Below, one piece after another: positions 1 through 5,050 of a stretch of DNA of 8,374 bases. Source of the stretch: Candidatus Zixiibacteriota bacterium (lineage in GTDB: Bacteria; Zixibacteria; MSB-5A5; SM1-73). The number at the start of each line of letters is the position of its first letter. Position 1 is the stretch's first letter. Location of the stretch: assembly GCA_023129805.1 (NCBI GenBank), contig JAGMBK010000083.1, positions 1 to 8,374 of the forward strand, read 5' to 3'. The position numbers were made by a program, and so were the translations under genes. The notes under the pieces are model-generated. The model did no database searches and was not told the DNA's origin. It was given only the letters and a program-made list of their open reading frames with translations.

Positions 1-327
1 CTGGCTTTGCCCGATTTCAATCAGGTGCTTGCCAAATTGAACGGAAGACTTTTCCCTTTTGGAATCTTCAAACTTCTGTGGCATACCAAGATCAGGAACA
101 AAATCAATGGCGTTCGCATCATAACCATGGGAGTTGTCCCCGAGTTTCAAAAAAGAGGAATTGATACGGTCTTTTATGTGGAGACCTATAATGTGGGAGT
201 AAAAAGAGGATATACCTGGGCGGAGATGTCATGGGTATTGGAGAACAACACCCTGATGAATCGGGTGCTTAAGCTTCTGGGCGCTAAGCTTTACAAAAAG
301 TATAGAGTTTATGAGATCAAAATTTAG
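1..327 (+). CDS. GNAT-family N-acetyltransferase, C-terminal fragment (5' end outside window)
   Basis: The reading frame is open from the first base and ends at TAG 325-327, so only the last 108 residues are present. The fragment starts with LALPDFNQVL, followed by LNGRLFPFG, then a beta-strand segment (VRIITMGVVPEFQKRGID) that resembles the acetyl-CoA-binding motif A of GNAT enzymes, V-P-E-x-x-x-[RK]-G. The end (ENNTLMNRVLKLLGAKLYKKYRVYEI) matches the usual closing part of the fold, where Asn/Met residues precede a final helix and strand. From memory, this matches a family of roughly 370-residue bacterial proteins annotated only as GNAT or hypothetical, with no established substrate. A TTG at position 7 could be read as a start, but it lies inside the conserved block, so the gene almost certainly begins upstream. 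Family assignment is fairly secure; substrate is unknown. Confidence 0.8.
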   Translation: MALPDFNQVLAKLNGRLFPFGIFKLLWHTKIRNKINGVRIITMGVVPEFQKRGIDTVFYVETYNVGVKRGYTWAEMSWVLENNTLMNRVLKLLGAKLYKKYRVYEIKI

Positions 328-411
328 ATAGACTAAACCATCGGAGGGGTTTCGTGGTTGCCCGGTTTATTGGGCATATTTAGGTTGAAAGGATCAATGA
401 TAAATCAAAAC

Positions 412-417
412 AGGAGG
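412..417 (+). promoter_or_regulatory. Ribosome binding site of the YbjQ-like gene
   Basis: A perfect AGGAGG lies 6 nt before the ATG at 424. It supports that start and indicates a canonical anti-Shine-Dalgarno in this organism. Confidence 0.85.
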
Positions 418-423
418 CGTTAA

Positions 424-735
424 ATGATCGTCACCACTACCCCAACCATTCAGGGTAAGGAGATCAAGGAATATCTGGGCATTGTGACCGGGGAGGCTAT
501 AATGGGGGCAAACATCGTCAAAGATATATTCGCCTCTATTACTGATATCGTGGGAGGCAGGTCCGCCGCCTATGAGAAAGAACTTACCAGAGCACGGGAG
601 ATCGCACTCCGCGAGATGGAGGAGAACGCCAGAACTCTAGGAGCAAATGGTATAGTAGGAGTGGATCTGGATTACGAGACGGTAAGGAAGGGAATGCTGA
701 TGGTGACAGTAAGTGGAACCGCAGTAAAGACTTAG
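424..735 (+). CDS. YbjQ family (UPF0145) protein
   Basis: This is a complete 103-residue protein, the usual length for the family. It opens with [14 protein letters not shown] and continues with [17 protein letters not shown]. The central helix contains the [21 protein letters not shown] segment, and the protein ends with [17 protein letters not shown] and a closing beta strand ([12 protein letters not shown]). These blocks are the hallmarks of the YbjQ/DUF74 family, small cytoplasmic proteins that form ring-like oligomers in solved structures and are sometimes labelled heavy-metal-binding. The biochemical role is not established. The start is set by a perfect AGGAGG 6 nt upstream. The gene stands 96 nt after the acetyltransferase and about 700 nt before the next gene, so it is probably expressed alone or with its upstream neighbour. 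No cysteine or histidine is present, which argues against metal binding by this member. Confidence 0.92.
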   Translation: MIVTTTPTIQGKEIKEYLGIVTGEAIMGANIVKDIFASITDIVGGRSAAYEKELTRAREIALREMEENARTLGANGIVGVDLDYETVRKGMLMVTVSGTAVKT

Positions 736-813
736 CTCCTGCCCCTAAAATCGTAACGGTGGTTTAATTTTCACGTGCTTGTTAGGTCACATAACCTGGA
801 CAGAAATATTCCG

Positions 814-831
814 CCAAGTCAGGGGACTTGG
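814..831. repeat. Inverted repeat CCAAGTC/GACTTGG
   Basis: A perfect 7-bp stem (814-820 with 825-831) encloses an AGGG tetraloop. It lies 80 nt downstream of the YbjQ-like stop and has no T-run, so it is not an intrinsic terminator by itself. Confidence 0.5.
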
Positions 832-869
832 GGGACAAGGAATTTAAAGTGGAAAAGCCACTTATCTAT

Positions 870-901
870 AAGCTTTACCCCAGAAGCTTTGTGTTTTTTT
901 T
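870..901 (+). terminator. Possible weak intrinsic terminator after the YbjQ-like gene
   Basis: AAGCTT (870-875) can pair with a second AAGCTT (884-889) across an 8-nt loop. It is followed, after a short TGTG, by eight T residues (894-901). The stem is short and AT-rich, and the T-run is offset by 4 nt, so the call is weak. It is the only T-tract of this kind downstream of the gene. Confidence 0.3.
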
Positions 902-1242
902 GACAAACCGGTGACATTTCTGCTTTCACAATAAAACGCCGATATGATTACTGTCCATTTTTCTATATATTCGATCGTAAGGAAAAGATTTACTCCTGGC
1001 CAATTCTAATCTCATATTCGAAAAAATTTATGGGTAAATCGTAAAAATTTTCGAATTTTCAGCTCTTTTGAAAAATAGGGAGTTAAGTCTGAGTAAGACT
1101 GTCGGCTCTCGTAAAGCTTTTTGTGCCAATAGATTAGGGACGAAATAAGTGGTTTTATTGTGCCTCTTGCAAAATTTGGTATGTTTTCTGCTTAAATTGT
1201 CGTTGCATTTCTTTCCTTCTTTCAAGTAAAACAGCCCCTTCC

Positions 1243-1270
1243 AGGAGCCCCGCATCCCCGCGGGGCTCCT
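1243..1270. repeat. GC-rich 11-bp perfect palindrome
   Basis: AGGAGCCCCGC (1243-1253) and GCGGGGCTCCT (1260-1270) are exact reverse complements around the loop ATCCCC. The stem is very stable and sits in otherwise AT-rich DNA. No T-run follows on either strand, so it is more likely a dispersed palindromic repeat or structural element than a terminator. Confidence 0.7.
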
Positions 1271-1370
1271 CGGACCCCAAAGGAGTCCTCTGTTCCGGGA
1301 AGTATATCCTCCATCTAATTATAATTAATTCCCCAAACTAAGAGAACTGAAAAACGGGAAGATTTTTGTA

Positions 1371-1399
1371 TTGACTTTGAGGGAAAAGAGGAGTATAAT
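1371..1399 (+). promoter_or_regulatory. Sigma70-type promoter of the epimerase gene
   Basis: TTGACT (1371-1376) and TATAAT (1394-1399) are separated by exactly 17 bp (1377-1393). The -10 is a perfect consensus and the -35 differs in one base. Transcription would begin near 1406, giving a leader of about 54 nt to the GTG start. Confidence 0.85.
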
Positions 1400-1415
1400 T
1401 GCCCATCAAAAAATA

Positions 1416-1439
1416 GAGGTGCAAGTTAAGCTTGCCTCT
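1416..1439 (+). promoter_or_regulatory. Hairpin in the epimerase mRNA leader
   Basis: AGAG and GCAAG (1416-1425, with a two-base GT bulge) pair with CTTGCCTCT (1431-1439) around a TTAAG loop. It begins about 10 nt after the predicted transcription start and ends 7 nt before the Shine-Dalgarno. It could protect the 5' end or modulate initiation, but no known regulatory motif is recognised. Confidence 0.4.
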
Positions 1440-1446
1440 TGCCCAC

Positions 1447-1452
1447 AGGAGG
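1447..1452 (+). promoter_or_regulatory. Ribosome binding site deciding the GTG start of the epimerase
   Basis: AGGAGG is placed 7 nt before GTG 1460. The in-frame TTG at 1439 lies upstream of this site and would put it inside the gene, so GTG 1460 is preferred. Confidence 0.88.
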
Positions 1453-1459
1453 AGAACTG

Positions 1460-2398
1460 GTGAAGATCTTGATTACAGGCGGAGCCGGTTTCATTGGATC
1501 AAACGTGGCGGATAGATTTATTCAGGAAGGTCATAAAGTCACCATAATAGATAACCTATCTACCGGTGTGGAATCTAATGTTAACCAAAAAGCTAAATTC
1601 TACAAAGCCGACATTAGAAGTGCGGTGATAGACAAAATCTTTGAAAGGACAAAGCCGGATGTTTTGTGCCACCACGCCGCTCAGATAGATGTCAGAAAGT
1701 CAGTCGCCGATCCGATTTTCGATGCAGAGATAAACATCGTGGGCAGTTTGAACCTATTTGACGCCTGCGTCAAGCACAGAGTCAAAAAGGTGATCTTTGC
1801 CTCCACCGGCGGGGCCATCTATGGAGAACAGGACTATTTTCCAGCAGACGAGAATCATCCCGCCAATCCTCTTTCCCCCTATGGGGTAGCCAAACTGACC
1901 ATAGAAAAGTATCTTCTCTTTTACCGGGAAACCTACGGGATAGACTTTGTCTCTCTCCGCTATGCCAATGTCTACGGTCCTAGACAGAATCCTTTTGGAG
2001 AGGCTGGAGTGGTGGCGATCTTCACTGAAAGAATTCTGACAGACAAAGAAACTGTCATCAATGGAGACGGAACGCAAACCAGGGACTTCGTCTTCGTGGG
2101 AGATGTGGTGGAATCGAATCTACTTGCTTTGAAGTATCTGAAAAGCGATATTTTTAACATCGGAACCGGCATAGAGACGGACATAAATTGTATCTTCAGA
2201 CTCTTGAAAAAGACAACCGGCTCAAAACAAAAAGAAATGCACGATCCGCCAAAACCGGGAGAACAGCAAAGAAGCGTGCTGGATTGCTCCAAGGCGAAAA
2301 GGCTTCTTAGATGGAAGCCAAGATATAGCCTGAAGAAAGGGATAGCTAAAACAGTGGAATATTTTAAGAAAATGAAGAAATATACCGTGGTCTTTTGA
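1460..2398 (+). CDS. NAD-dependent epimerase/dehydratase, UDP-glucose 4-epimerase-like
   Basis: The 312-residue protein is an extended short-chain dehydrogenase/reductase. It opens with MKILITGGAGFIGSN, the Rossmann GxxGxxG loop (Gly7, Gly10, Gly13). Asp31 ends the second strand and favours NAD over NADP. HHAAQ (71-75) and the catalytic Ser115-Thr116 follow, then the Tyr141-x-x-x-Lys145 pair (YGVAK). RYANVYGPRQ and GDGTQTRDFVFVGDVV are the usual nucleotide-sugar-binding segments, and the length is normal. Such enzymes interconvert UDP-hexoses or make related activated sugars for surface polysaccharides in the cytoplasm. Exact substrate cannot be read from the sequence; 4-epimerisation of UDP-glucose or UDP-GlcNAc is the best guess. 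GTG 1460 is chosen over TTG 1439 because AGGAGG sits 7 nt upstream and the protein then starts exactly at the family's usual N-terminus. It has its own strong promoter and no sugar-metabolism neighbours. Confidence 0.9.
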   Translation: MKILITGGAGFIGSNVADRFIQEGHKVTIIDNLSTGVESNVNQKAKFYKADIRSAVIDKIFERTKPDVLCHHAAQIDVRKSVADPIFDAEINIVGSLNLFDACVKHRVKKVIFASTGGAIYGEQDYFPADENHPANPLSPYGVAKLTIEKYLLFYRETYGIDFVSLRYANVYGPRQNPFGEAGVVAIFTERILTDKETVINGDGTQTRDFVFVGDVVESNLLALKYLKSDIFNIGTGIETDINCIFRLLKKTTGSKQKEMHDPPKPGEQQRSVLDCSKAKRLLRWKPRYSLKKGIAKTVEYFKKMKKYTVVF

Positions 2399-2411
2399 TT
2401 TATCGCTCTTA

Positions 2412-2526
2412 GGGGGATGTTATCATCCCCTCCTATGGGTCTCAGTTGAGTCAAATGACCTGCGGACAAATTATTCAACAGTTCATAGCGAGGATGACGC
2501 AGACCCGTCTGGGATAACATCCTCGC
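2412..2526. repeat. Nested inverted-repeat element in the epimerase-hydrolase gap
   Basis: Three levels of symmetry overlap here. GGGGATG (2413-2419) pairs with CATCCCC (2424-2430) around TTAT. GCGAGGATG (2488-2496) pairs exactly with CATCCTCGC (2518-2526), with a smaller CAGAC/GTCTG hairpin inside. The two halves are also inverted copies of each other: GGATGTTATC (2415-2424) matches GATAACATCC (2513-2522), and GGGTCT (2437-2442) matches AGACCC (2501-2506). The whole can fold as one long stem-loop or two separate hairpins. It lacks a T-run. It resembles a small non-coding palindromic element; no transposase is present. Confidence 0.65.
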
Positions 2527-2550
2527 AGAGCAGAGGAATGAAAAAAATGT

Positions 2551-2576
2551 GTAGGGGCGGACCTTTAGGTTCGCCC
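2551..2576. repeat. Palindromic repeat beginning GTAGGGGCGG
   Basis: GGGCGGACC (2555-2563) pairs with GGTTCGCCC (2568-2576) around TTTA, with one G-T pair in a 9-bp stem. The opening GTAGGG recurs at 8360-8365 at the end of the window, suggesting a dispersed family. It lies 64 nt before the hydrolase start. Confidence 0.6.
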
Positions 2577-2625
2577 GAAGTCATATCTTGATTGAAAAAC
2601 CAAGAAAAATAAATCTCAAAAGACC

Positions 2626-2632
2626 GGGAGGT
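2626..2632 (+). promoter_or_regulatory. Ribosome binding site of the metallo-hydrolase gene
   Basis: GGGAGGT lies 8 nt upstream of ATG 2641 and supports that start. Confidence 0.8.
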
Positions 2633-2640
2633 TAGACCAA

Positions 2641-3420
2641 ATGAGCAGATGCCGGATAACAGTGTTAGGTTCCTCCTCTGGCATGCCCTCCCCAACTCGT
2701 TTCTGTTCCTCCTTCTTCTTTCAGACGGAGAGGTTAAACTTCCTCATAGATTGCGGTGAGGGAGTGAGTTTTTCCTTTCTTAGAAACAAAATCGATCCGG
2801 AATTGATAGACTCAATCTTCATAACCCATTCGCATGTGGATCATCTGGGCGGTCTTTTTCTTTTGGTTCAGATGATGCATCTTCTTCAAAGAAGGACCCC
2901 ATTGAATGTGTATCTTCCAGAGGAGGCTATCTCCGGGGTAAAGAATTTTCTCCAAACCTGTTATCTTTTTCCAGAAAAGATTACGCCGAAACTCACACTG
3001 CATCCGGTGACATCCAACTTTAAATTCCAAGATGAAGAAATCAGCATCAAGGTATATCCCAATCGTCATCTACTGGGCAATCAGGTAGTAATTGATGAAT
3101 TAAGGTTCCCCAATAAGATGCAAAGCTTTTGTTTTCTTTTGAATCTCTCTAACCGGAAGATAATTTATTCCGGCGACATCGAATCTTCGAGTGACCTAAC
3201 TGATATCATTCAGGATGCAGACCTTCTCATCACTGAATGCTTTCATCCTAGGTTGGAGAAGCTAATTCCTCTCATGGTAGAAAAGAAGGTCAAATCCGCA
3301 ATCTTCACCCATATCCCTCCGGAGCTGGAAGGAAAAGAAAAAGAGATTTTAAAAAAGGCTCAAAAGAGGGGGTTTGAAAAACTCATCATGGCTTATGACG
3401 GATTGGTTATAGATATTTGA
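2641..3420 (+). CDS. Metallo-beta-lactamase-fold hydrolase, RNase Z-like
   Basis: The 259-residue protein has the full metal-ligand set of the RNase Z/phosphodiesterase branch of the superfamily. This comprises Asp37 in IDCGEG, the His63-x-His65-x-Asp67-His68 motif (THSHVDHLGG), His143 (YPNRHLLG), bridging Asp179 (YSGDIE) and a final His224 (FTHIPPE). The N-terminal VLGSSSGMPSPTRFCSSF strand-loop is typical of this branch. The expected activity is two-zinc hydrolysis of a phosphodiester, possibly a tRNA 3' end or a small molecule, in the cytoplasm. At 259 residues it is shorter than typical bacterial RNase Z (around 300), and I see no clear flexible-arm (exosite) insertion between the HxHxDH motif and the later ligands. 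A non-tRNA substrate is therefore quite possible. The gene is isolated between two repeat-rich gaps, so context gives no hint. Superfamily is secure; substrate is not. Confidence 0.88.
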   Translation: MSRCRITVLGSSSGMPSPTRFCSSFFFQTERLNFLIDCGEGVSFSFLRNKIDPELIDSIFITHSHVDHLGGLFLLVQMMHLLQRRTPLNVYLPEEAISGVKNFLQTCYLFPEKITPKLTLHPVTSNFKFQDEEISIKVYPNRHLLGNQVVIDELRFPNKMQSFCFLLNLSNRKIIYSGDIESSSDLTDIIQDADLLITECFHPRLEKLIPLMVEKKVKSAIFTHIPPELEGKEKEILKKAQKRGFEKLIMAYDGLVIDI

Positions 3421-3761
3421 TTACAAAATGCTTTTTTACCTCAAGAACTCAAGCTACCTATCTGTTTGTTTCCTCAACCTTTGTCACAACGCTGATCCGT
3501 ATACCGGTGAATTGTCCGAAAGTTCCCTAGACAGAGAACATTTCGACTGTAGTTGTAGCGTCAAAAAATCTGGAATAGTGGACATAGACTTTAATTCTGA
3601 CAAGATAATGTATTGGTTCCCATGAAGTTGCATTTAAATGAAGCGCGACCCATTCACTGGTTATTCTTGTGCAGAGACTCGGCGCAGGAGCAAATGTTTT
3701 CCCGAAGCAAATACGTTGTAAGTTTATGGTTAACAATCAATTAGCTAAAAGCGCCTCACGT

Positions 3762-3788
3762 TGGGATAGGGGTTGCACCCCTATCCCA
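3762..3788. repeat. Palindromic repeat, perfect 12-bp stem with GGTTGCACC centre
   Basis: TGGGATAGGGGT (3762-3773) and ACCCCTATCCCA (3777-3788) are exact reverse complements around TGC. The centre GGTTGCACCCCTATCC closely matches the centre of the hairpin after mutS2 (8322-8336). Confidence 0.8.
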
Positions 3789-3794
3789 CCTTTA

Positions 3795-3819
3795 CGGGCG
3801 GGAGTACAACTCCCACCCG
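3795..3819. repeat. Second palindromic repeat, opposite orientation to its neighbour
   Basis: CGGGCGGGAGT (3795-3805) pairs with ACTCCCACCCG (3809-3819) around ACA, with one C-A mismatch in an 11-bp stem. Read on the minus strand its centre is GGAGTTGTACTCC, matching the GGTTGYACC centre of the other copies. It is 6 nt from the preceding palindrome. Confidence 0.75.
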
Positions 3820-3937
3820 ATCAGCATCCTTTCAAGAGCAAGCTAAACGTTAAGCTTTTGATTCACAATCACTTGCCCAATTTTGTGGTGATTTAAATCC
3901 TTTTCTTCGAGAATTTTCGCATAAATGTAAATCTCTC

Positions 3938-3966
3938 TTGACAAGCTCAGGTTTGTATCGTATACT
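3938..3966 (+). promoter_or_regulatory. Sigma70 promoter of rpsU
   Basis: TTGACA (3938-3943, perfect) and TATACT (3961-3966, one mismatch) are separated by 17 bp (3944-3960). Transcription should begin near 3973, giving a leader of about 48 nt. This is the strongest promoter seen in the window, fitting a ribosomal protein gene. Confidence 0.88.
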
Positions 3967-4020
3967 AAACTTGGAAAGGAGTTGATGAATCTATGACAGA
4001 GAAAGGGGGTTTGAGATGAG

Positions 4021-4209
4021 ATGACCAACGTGATAATTCGGGCTGACGAGACTTTCGAGAAAGCCTTGCGCAGATTTAACAAATCCTGCGAGAAGTCTGG
4101 TATCATAGCAGATATCAGGAAGCATCAGCATTTTGAGAAGCCATCCGAGCGCCGCAAACGAAAGTTGGCTGCGGCAAGAAGAAAAAATCGGCGAAGAGAG
4201 GAATATTAA
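4021..4209 (+). CDS. rpsU: Small ribosomal subunit protein bS21
   Basis: The 62-residue protein starts MTNVIIRADETFEKALRRFNKSCEKSGI, the conserved N-terminal two-thirds of bS21 with the FEKALRRFNK motif. It ends in a strongly basic tail (ERRKRKLAAARRKNRRRE, residues 43-60) that contacts 16S rRNA. It is slightly shorter than the E. coli protein of about 70 residues, which is usual outside Gammaproteobacteria. bS21 binds the 30S platform near the anti-Shine-Dalgarno region and helps initiation. ATG 4021 follows a GGGGG Shine-Dalgarno (4005-4009) at a somewhat long 11-nt spacing. It is the first gene after a near-consensus promoter, and only 3 nt separate its stop from the next start, so it is almost certainly cotranscribed with the YqeY-like gene. 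Confidence 0.96.
   Translation: MTNVIIRADETFEKALRRFNKSCEKSGIIADIRKHQHFEKPSERRKRKLAAARRKNRRREEY
4197..4202 (+). promoter_or_regulatory. Ribosome binding site of the YqeY-like gene, inside the rpsU end
   Basis: AGAGGA overlaps the last codons of rpsU and lies 10 nt before ATG 4213, consistent with translational coupling of the two genes. Confidence 0.6.
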
Positions 4210-4212
4210 TTC

Positions 4213-4722
4213 ATGAGCGATCAAGGAAAGCCGACGGGTGGCTCCTCACTCAAGCAAAGAATCGACCAGGACACAACGGAGGCACTGAAGAGCAAAGATT
4301 CTTTAAAGTTAAGTGTGCTGCGCATGCTCAAATCGGAGATCAAATACAAGGAGATAGAAAAGGGCTCGGAGCTTTCCGACGATGAGGTGATCTCGGTTCT
4401 ATCTTCGTCGGTCAAAAAACGAAAAGATTCGATTCAGCAATTCGAAAAAGGAGGAAGAGACGATCTGGCTTCCAAGGAGAAAGCTGAGTTGGAGTTGAGC
4501 TTAAAGTATTTGCCTGAACAGCTAACCGAAGAAGAGCTCTCCCGGATCATCAGCCAGGCGATAGAAGAGACAAGCGCCGCAGGTGTTTCTGATCTGGGTA
4601 AGGTTATGAAGGTCATCATGCCCAAAGTTAAGGGAAGGGCAGACGGGAAAAGAGTTAACCAGATGGTCTCTTCTCAGCTTTCTTTTGATCCTGCGGACAG
4701 TCGATCTCAGACTCTTAAGTGA
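4213..4722 (+). CDS. YqeY-like protein (GatB/YqeY domain)
   Basis: The 169-residue protein contains the whole GatB/YqeY domain: SLKQRIDQDTTEALKSKD, then SVLRMLKSEIKYKEIEKG, SVKKRKDSIQQFEKGGRDDLA, LKYLPEQLTEEEL, and the end GKVMKVIMPKVKGRADGK followed by VNQMVSSQLS. The domain is the helical tail shared with the GatB subunit of the tRNA-dependent amidotransferase, where it contacts tRNA. The free-standing YqeY protein has no firmly established reaction. About 10 residues (MSDQGKPTGG) precede the usual start, but no other start codon lies in frame, and a 12-residue tail (FDPADSRSQTLK) follows the normal end. It follows rpsU by 3 nt, an association seen in many bacteria. Usually dnaG and rpoD come next; here they do not. 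Confidence 0.93.
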   Translation: MSDQGKPTGGSSLKQRIDQDTTEALKSKDSLKLSVLRMLKSEIKYKEIEKGSELSDDEVISVLSSSVKKRKDSIQQFEKGGRDDLASKEKAELELSLKYLPEQLTEEELSRIISQAIEETSAAGVSDLGKVMKVIMPKVKGRADGKRVNQMVSSQLSFDPADSRSQTLK

Positions 4723-4780
4723 AGATGTTTGCTTAAAAAGAGAGCCGGATGATGTAGCTTCAAGCAAACAGATACGAAGC

Positions 4781-4815
4781 TCGTATGAGTGCATACGCAC
4801 ATTCATACGAATTTT
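4781..4815 (+). terminator. Candidate terminator hairpin of the rpsU-yqeY operon
   Basis: TCGTATGA (4781-4788) pairs with TCATACGA (4803-4810), extended inward by GTGC/GCAC around ATAC, with a two-base bulge. The hairpin is followed by ATTTT. The stem of 12 pairs is good but the T-tract is short, so termination may be partial. Confidence 0.5.
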
Positions 4816-4839
4816 GCACAATTCCTTCTGGTGCAAAAT
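4811..4839. repeat. Perfect 9-bp inverted repeat ATTTTGCAC/GTGCAAAAT
   Basis: The arms 4811-4819 and 4831-4839 are exact reverse complements around an 11-nt loop. The left arm is the same T-tract that follows the preceding hairpin, so forming this stem would sequester that tract. It may alternatively be an operator-type dyad. Confidence 0.6.
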
Positions 4840-5040
4840 GAAGACCGAAAAAATCAATTATCCAAAAGCCGGCACGTTGCCCCATTGAAAATCGAGGTGA
4901 CGTGTCGTCTTGTTATGCCCGGTTCAGTCAGGCTTGACGGCAAAAGATAGAGTTGGTAAGTAGGATAAACCTCAGCTTGGCCGTGAAATTCGGTTCAATG
5001 AAAAAGTCCGCAGGATCCAAACTCGGAGCGGCAAGAAAGC

Positions 5041-5046
5041 GAGGGG
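5041..5046 (+). promoter_or_regulatory. Ribosome binding site of the cvpA-like gene
   Basis: GAGGGG ends 4 nt before ATG 5051; the spacing is slightly tight but usable. Confidence 0.65.
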
Positions 5047-5050
5047 ATAG

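Larger units (their letters stand above)
736..1370. other. Long intergenic region without a convincing gene
   Basis: No frame gives a recognisable protein. The segment is mostly AT-rich and holds several inverted repeats: CCAAGTC/GACTTGG (814-820/825-831, loop AGGG), AAGTGG/CCACTT (847-852/858-863), an AT-rich pair around TTCGAAAA (1017-1029/1044-1055), and a GC-rich 11-bp palindrome (1243-1270, listed separately). TGCCTCTTGC occurs twice as a direct repeat (1161-1170 and 1433-1442). A minus-strand ORF (1028-1255) is open but resembles nothing known. No riboswitch, tRNA or other structured RNA could be recognised by eye. Confidence 0.6.
3421..3937. other. Intergenic region between the hydrolase and the rpsU promoter
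   Basis: No supportable gene is present. Two plus-strand ORFs (3428-3625 and 3669-3896) have no recognisable family, no ribosome binding site and, for the second, run straight through two palindromes. The only clear structures are the paired palindromes at 3762-3819, and a weaker inverted repeat AATCAC/GTGATT (3867-3872/3888-3893) overlapping CACAA/TTGTG (3864-3868/3883-3887). Confidence 0.6.
4723..5050. other. Intergenic region between the yqeY-like and cvpA-like genes
   Basis: The first part holds two adjacent hairpins (4781-4839, listed separately). The rest (about 4840-5050) has no recognisable gene or RNA. A TTGACG (4934-4939) has no good -10 at proper spacing; TAGGAT at 4961 is 21 nt away. 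A frame open from 4938 to 5054 ends in a lysine/arginine-rich 18-residue peptide (ATG 4998), whose stop overlaps the cvpA-like ATG. It has no known relatives that I recognise. Confidence 0.55.

Noticed and set aside
899..948. Promoter with TTGACA (900-905) and TATGAT (943-948)
   Set aside because: The spacing of 37 bp is far too long for a sigma70 promoter.
1028..1255. Minus-strand ORF of 75 codons
   Set aside because: No recognisable family and no ribosome binding site; its start lies within the GC-rich palindrome, and the AT-rich composition shows no coding signature.
1439..1459. TTG at 1439 as the epimerase start (seven extra residues)
   Set aside because: The AGGAGG site lies downstream of it at 1447-1452, and the family N-terminus begins exactly at GTG 1460.
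1972..2520. Minus-strand ORF of 182 codons
   Set aside because: It is antisense to the well-supported epimerase and runs through the downstream palindromes; it has no recognisable motif.
3428..3625. Plus-strand ORF of 65 codons after the hydrolase
   Set aside because: No Shine-Dalgarno, no family resemblance and an atypical residue composition; treated as non-coding.
3762..3819. CRISPR array
   Set aside because: Only two palindromes of different sequence and opposite orientation, with a 6-nt spacing; no regular spacers or cas genes.
3669..3896. Plus-strand ORF of 75 codons
   Set aside because: It is an open frame through two palindromes (3762-3819) with no ribosome binding site or known relatives.
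4685..4888. Plus-strand ORF overlapping the end of the yqeY-like gene
   Set aside because: It overlaps the conserved yqeY-like end in another frame and continues through two hairpins; no family recognised.
4900..5050. Possible tRNA (a GGTTCA motif at 4920 and 4992)
   Set aside because: No acceptor stem or cloverleaf could be assembled around either motif.
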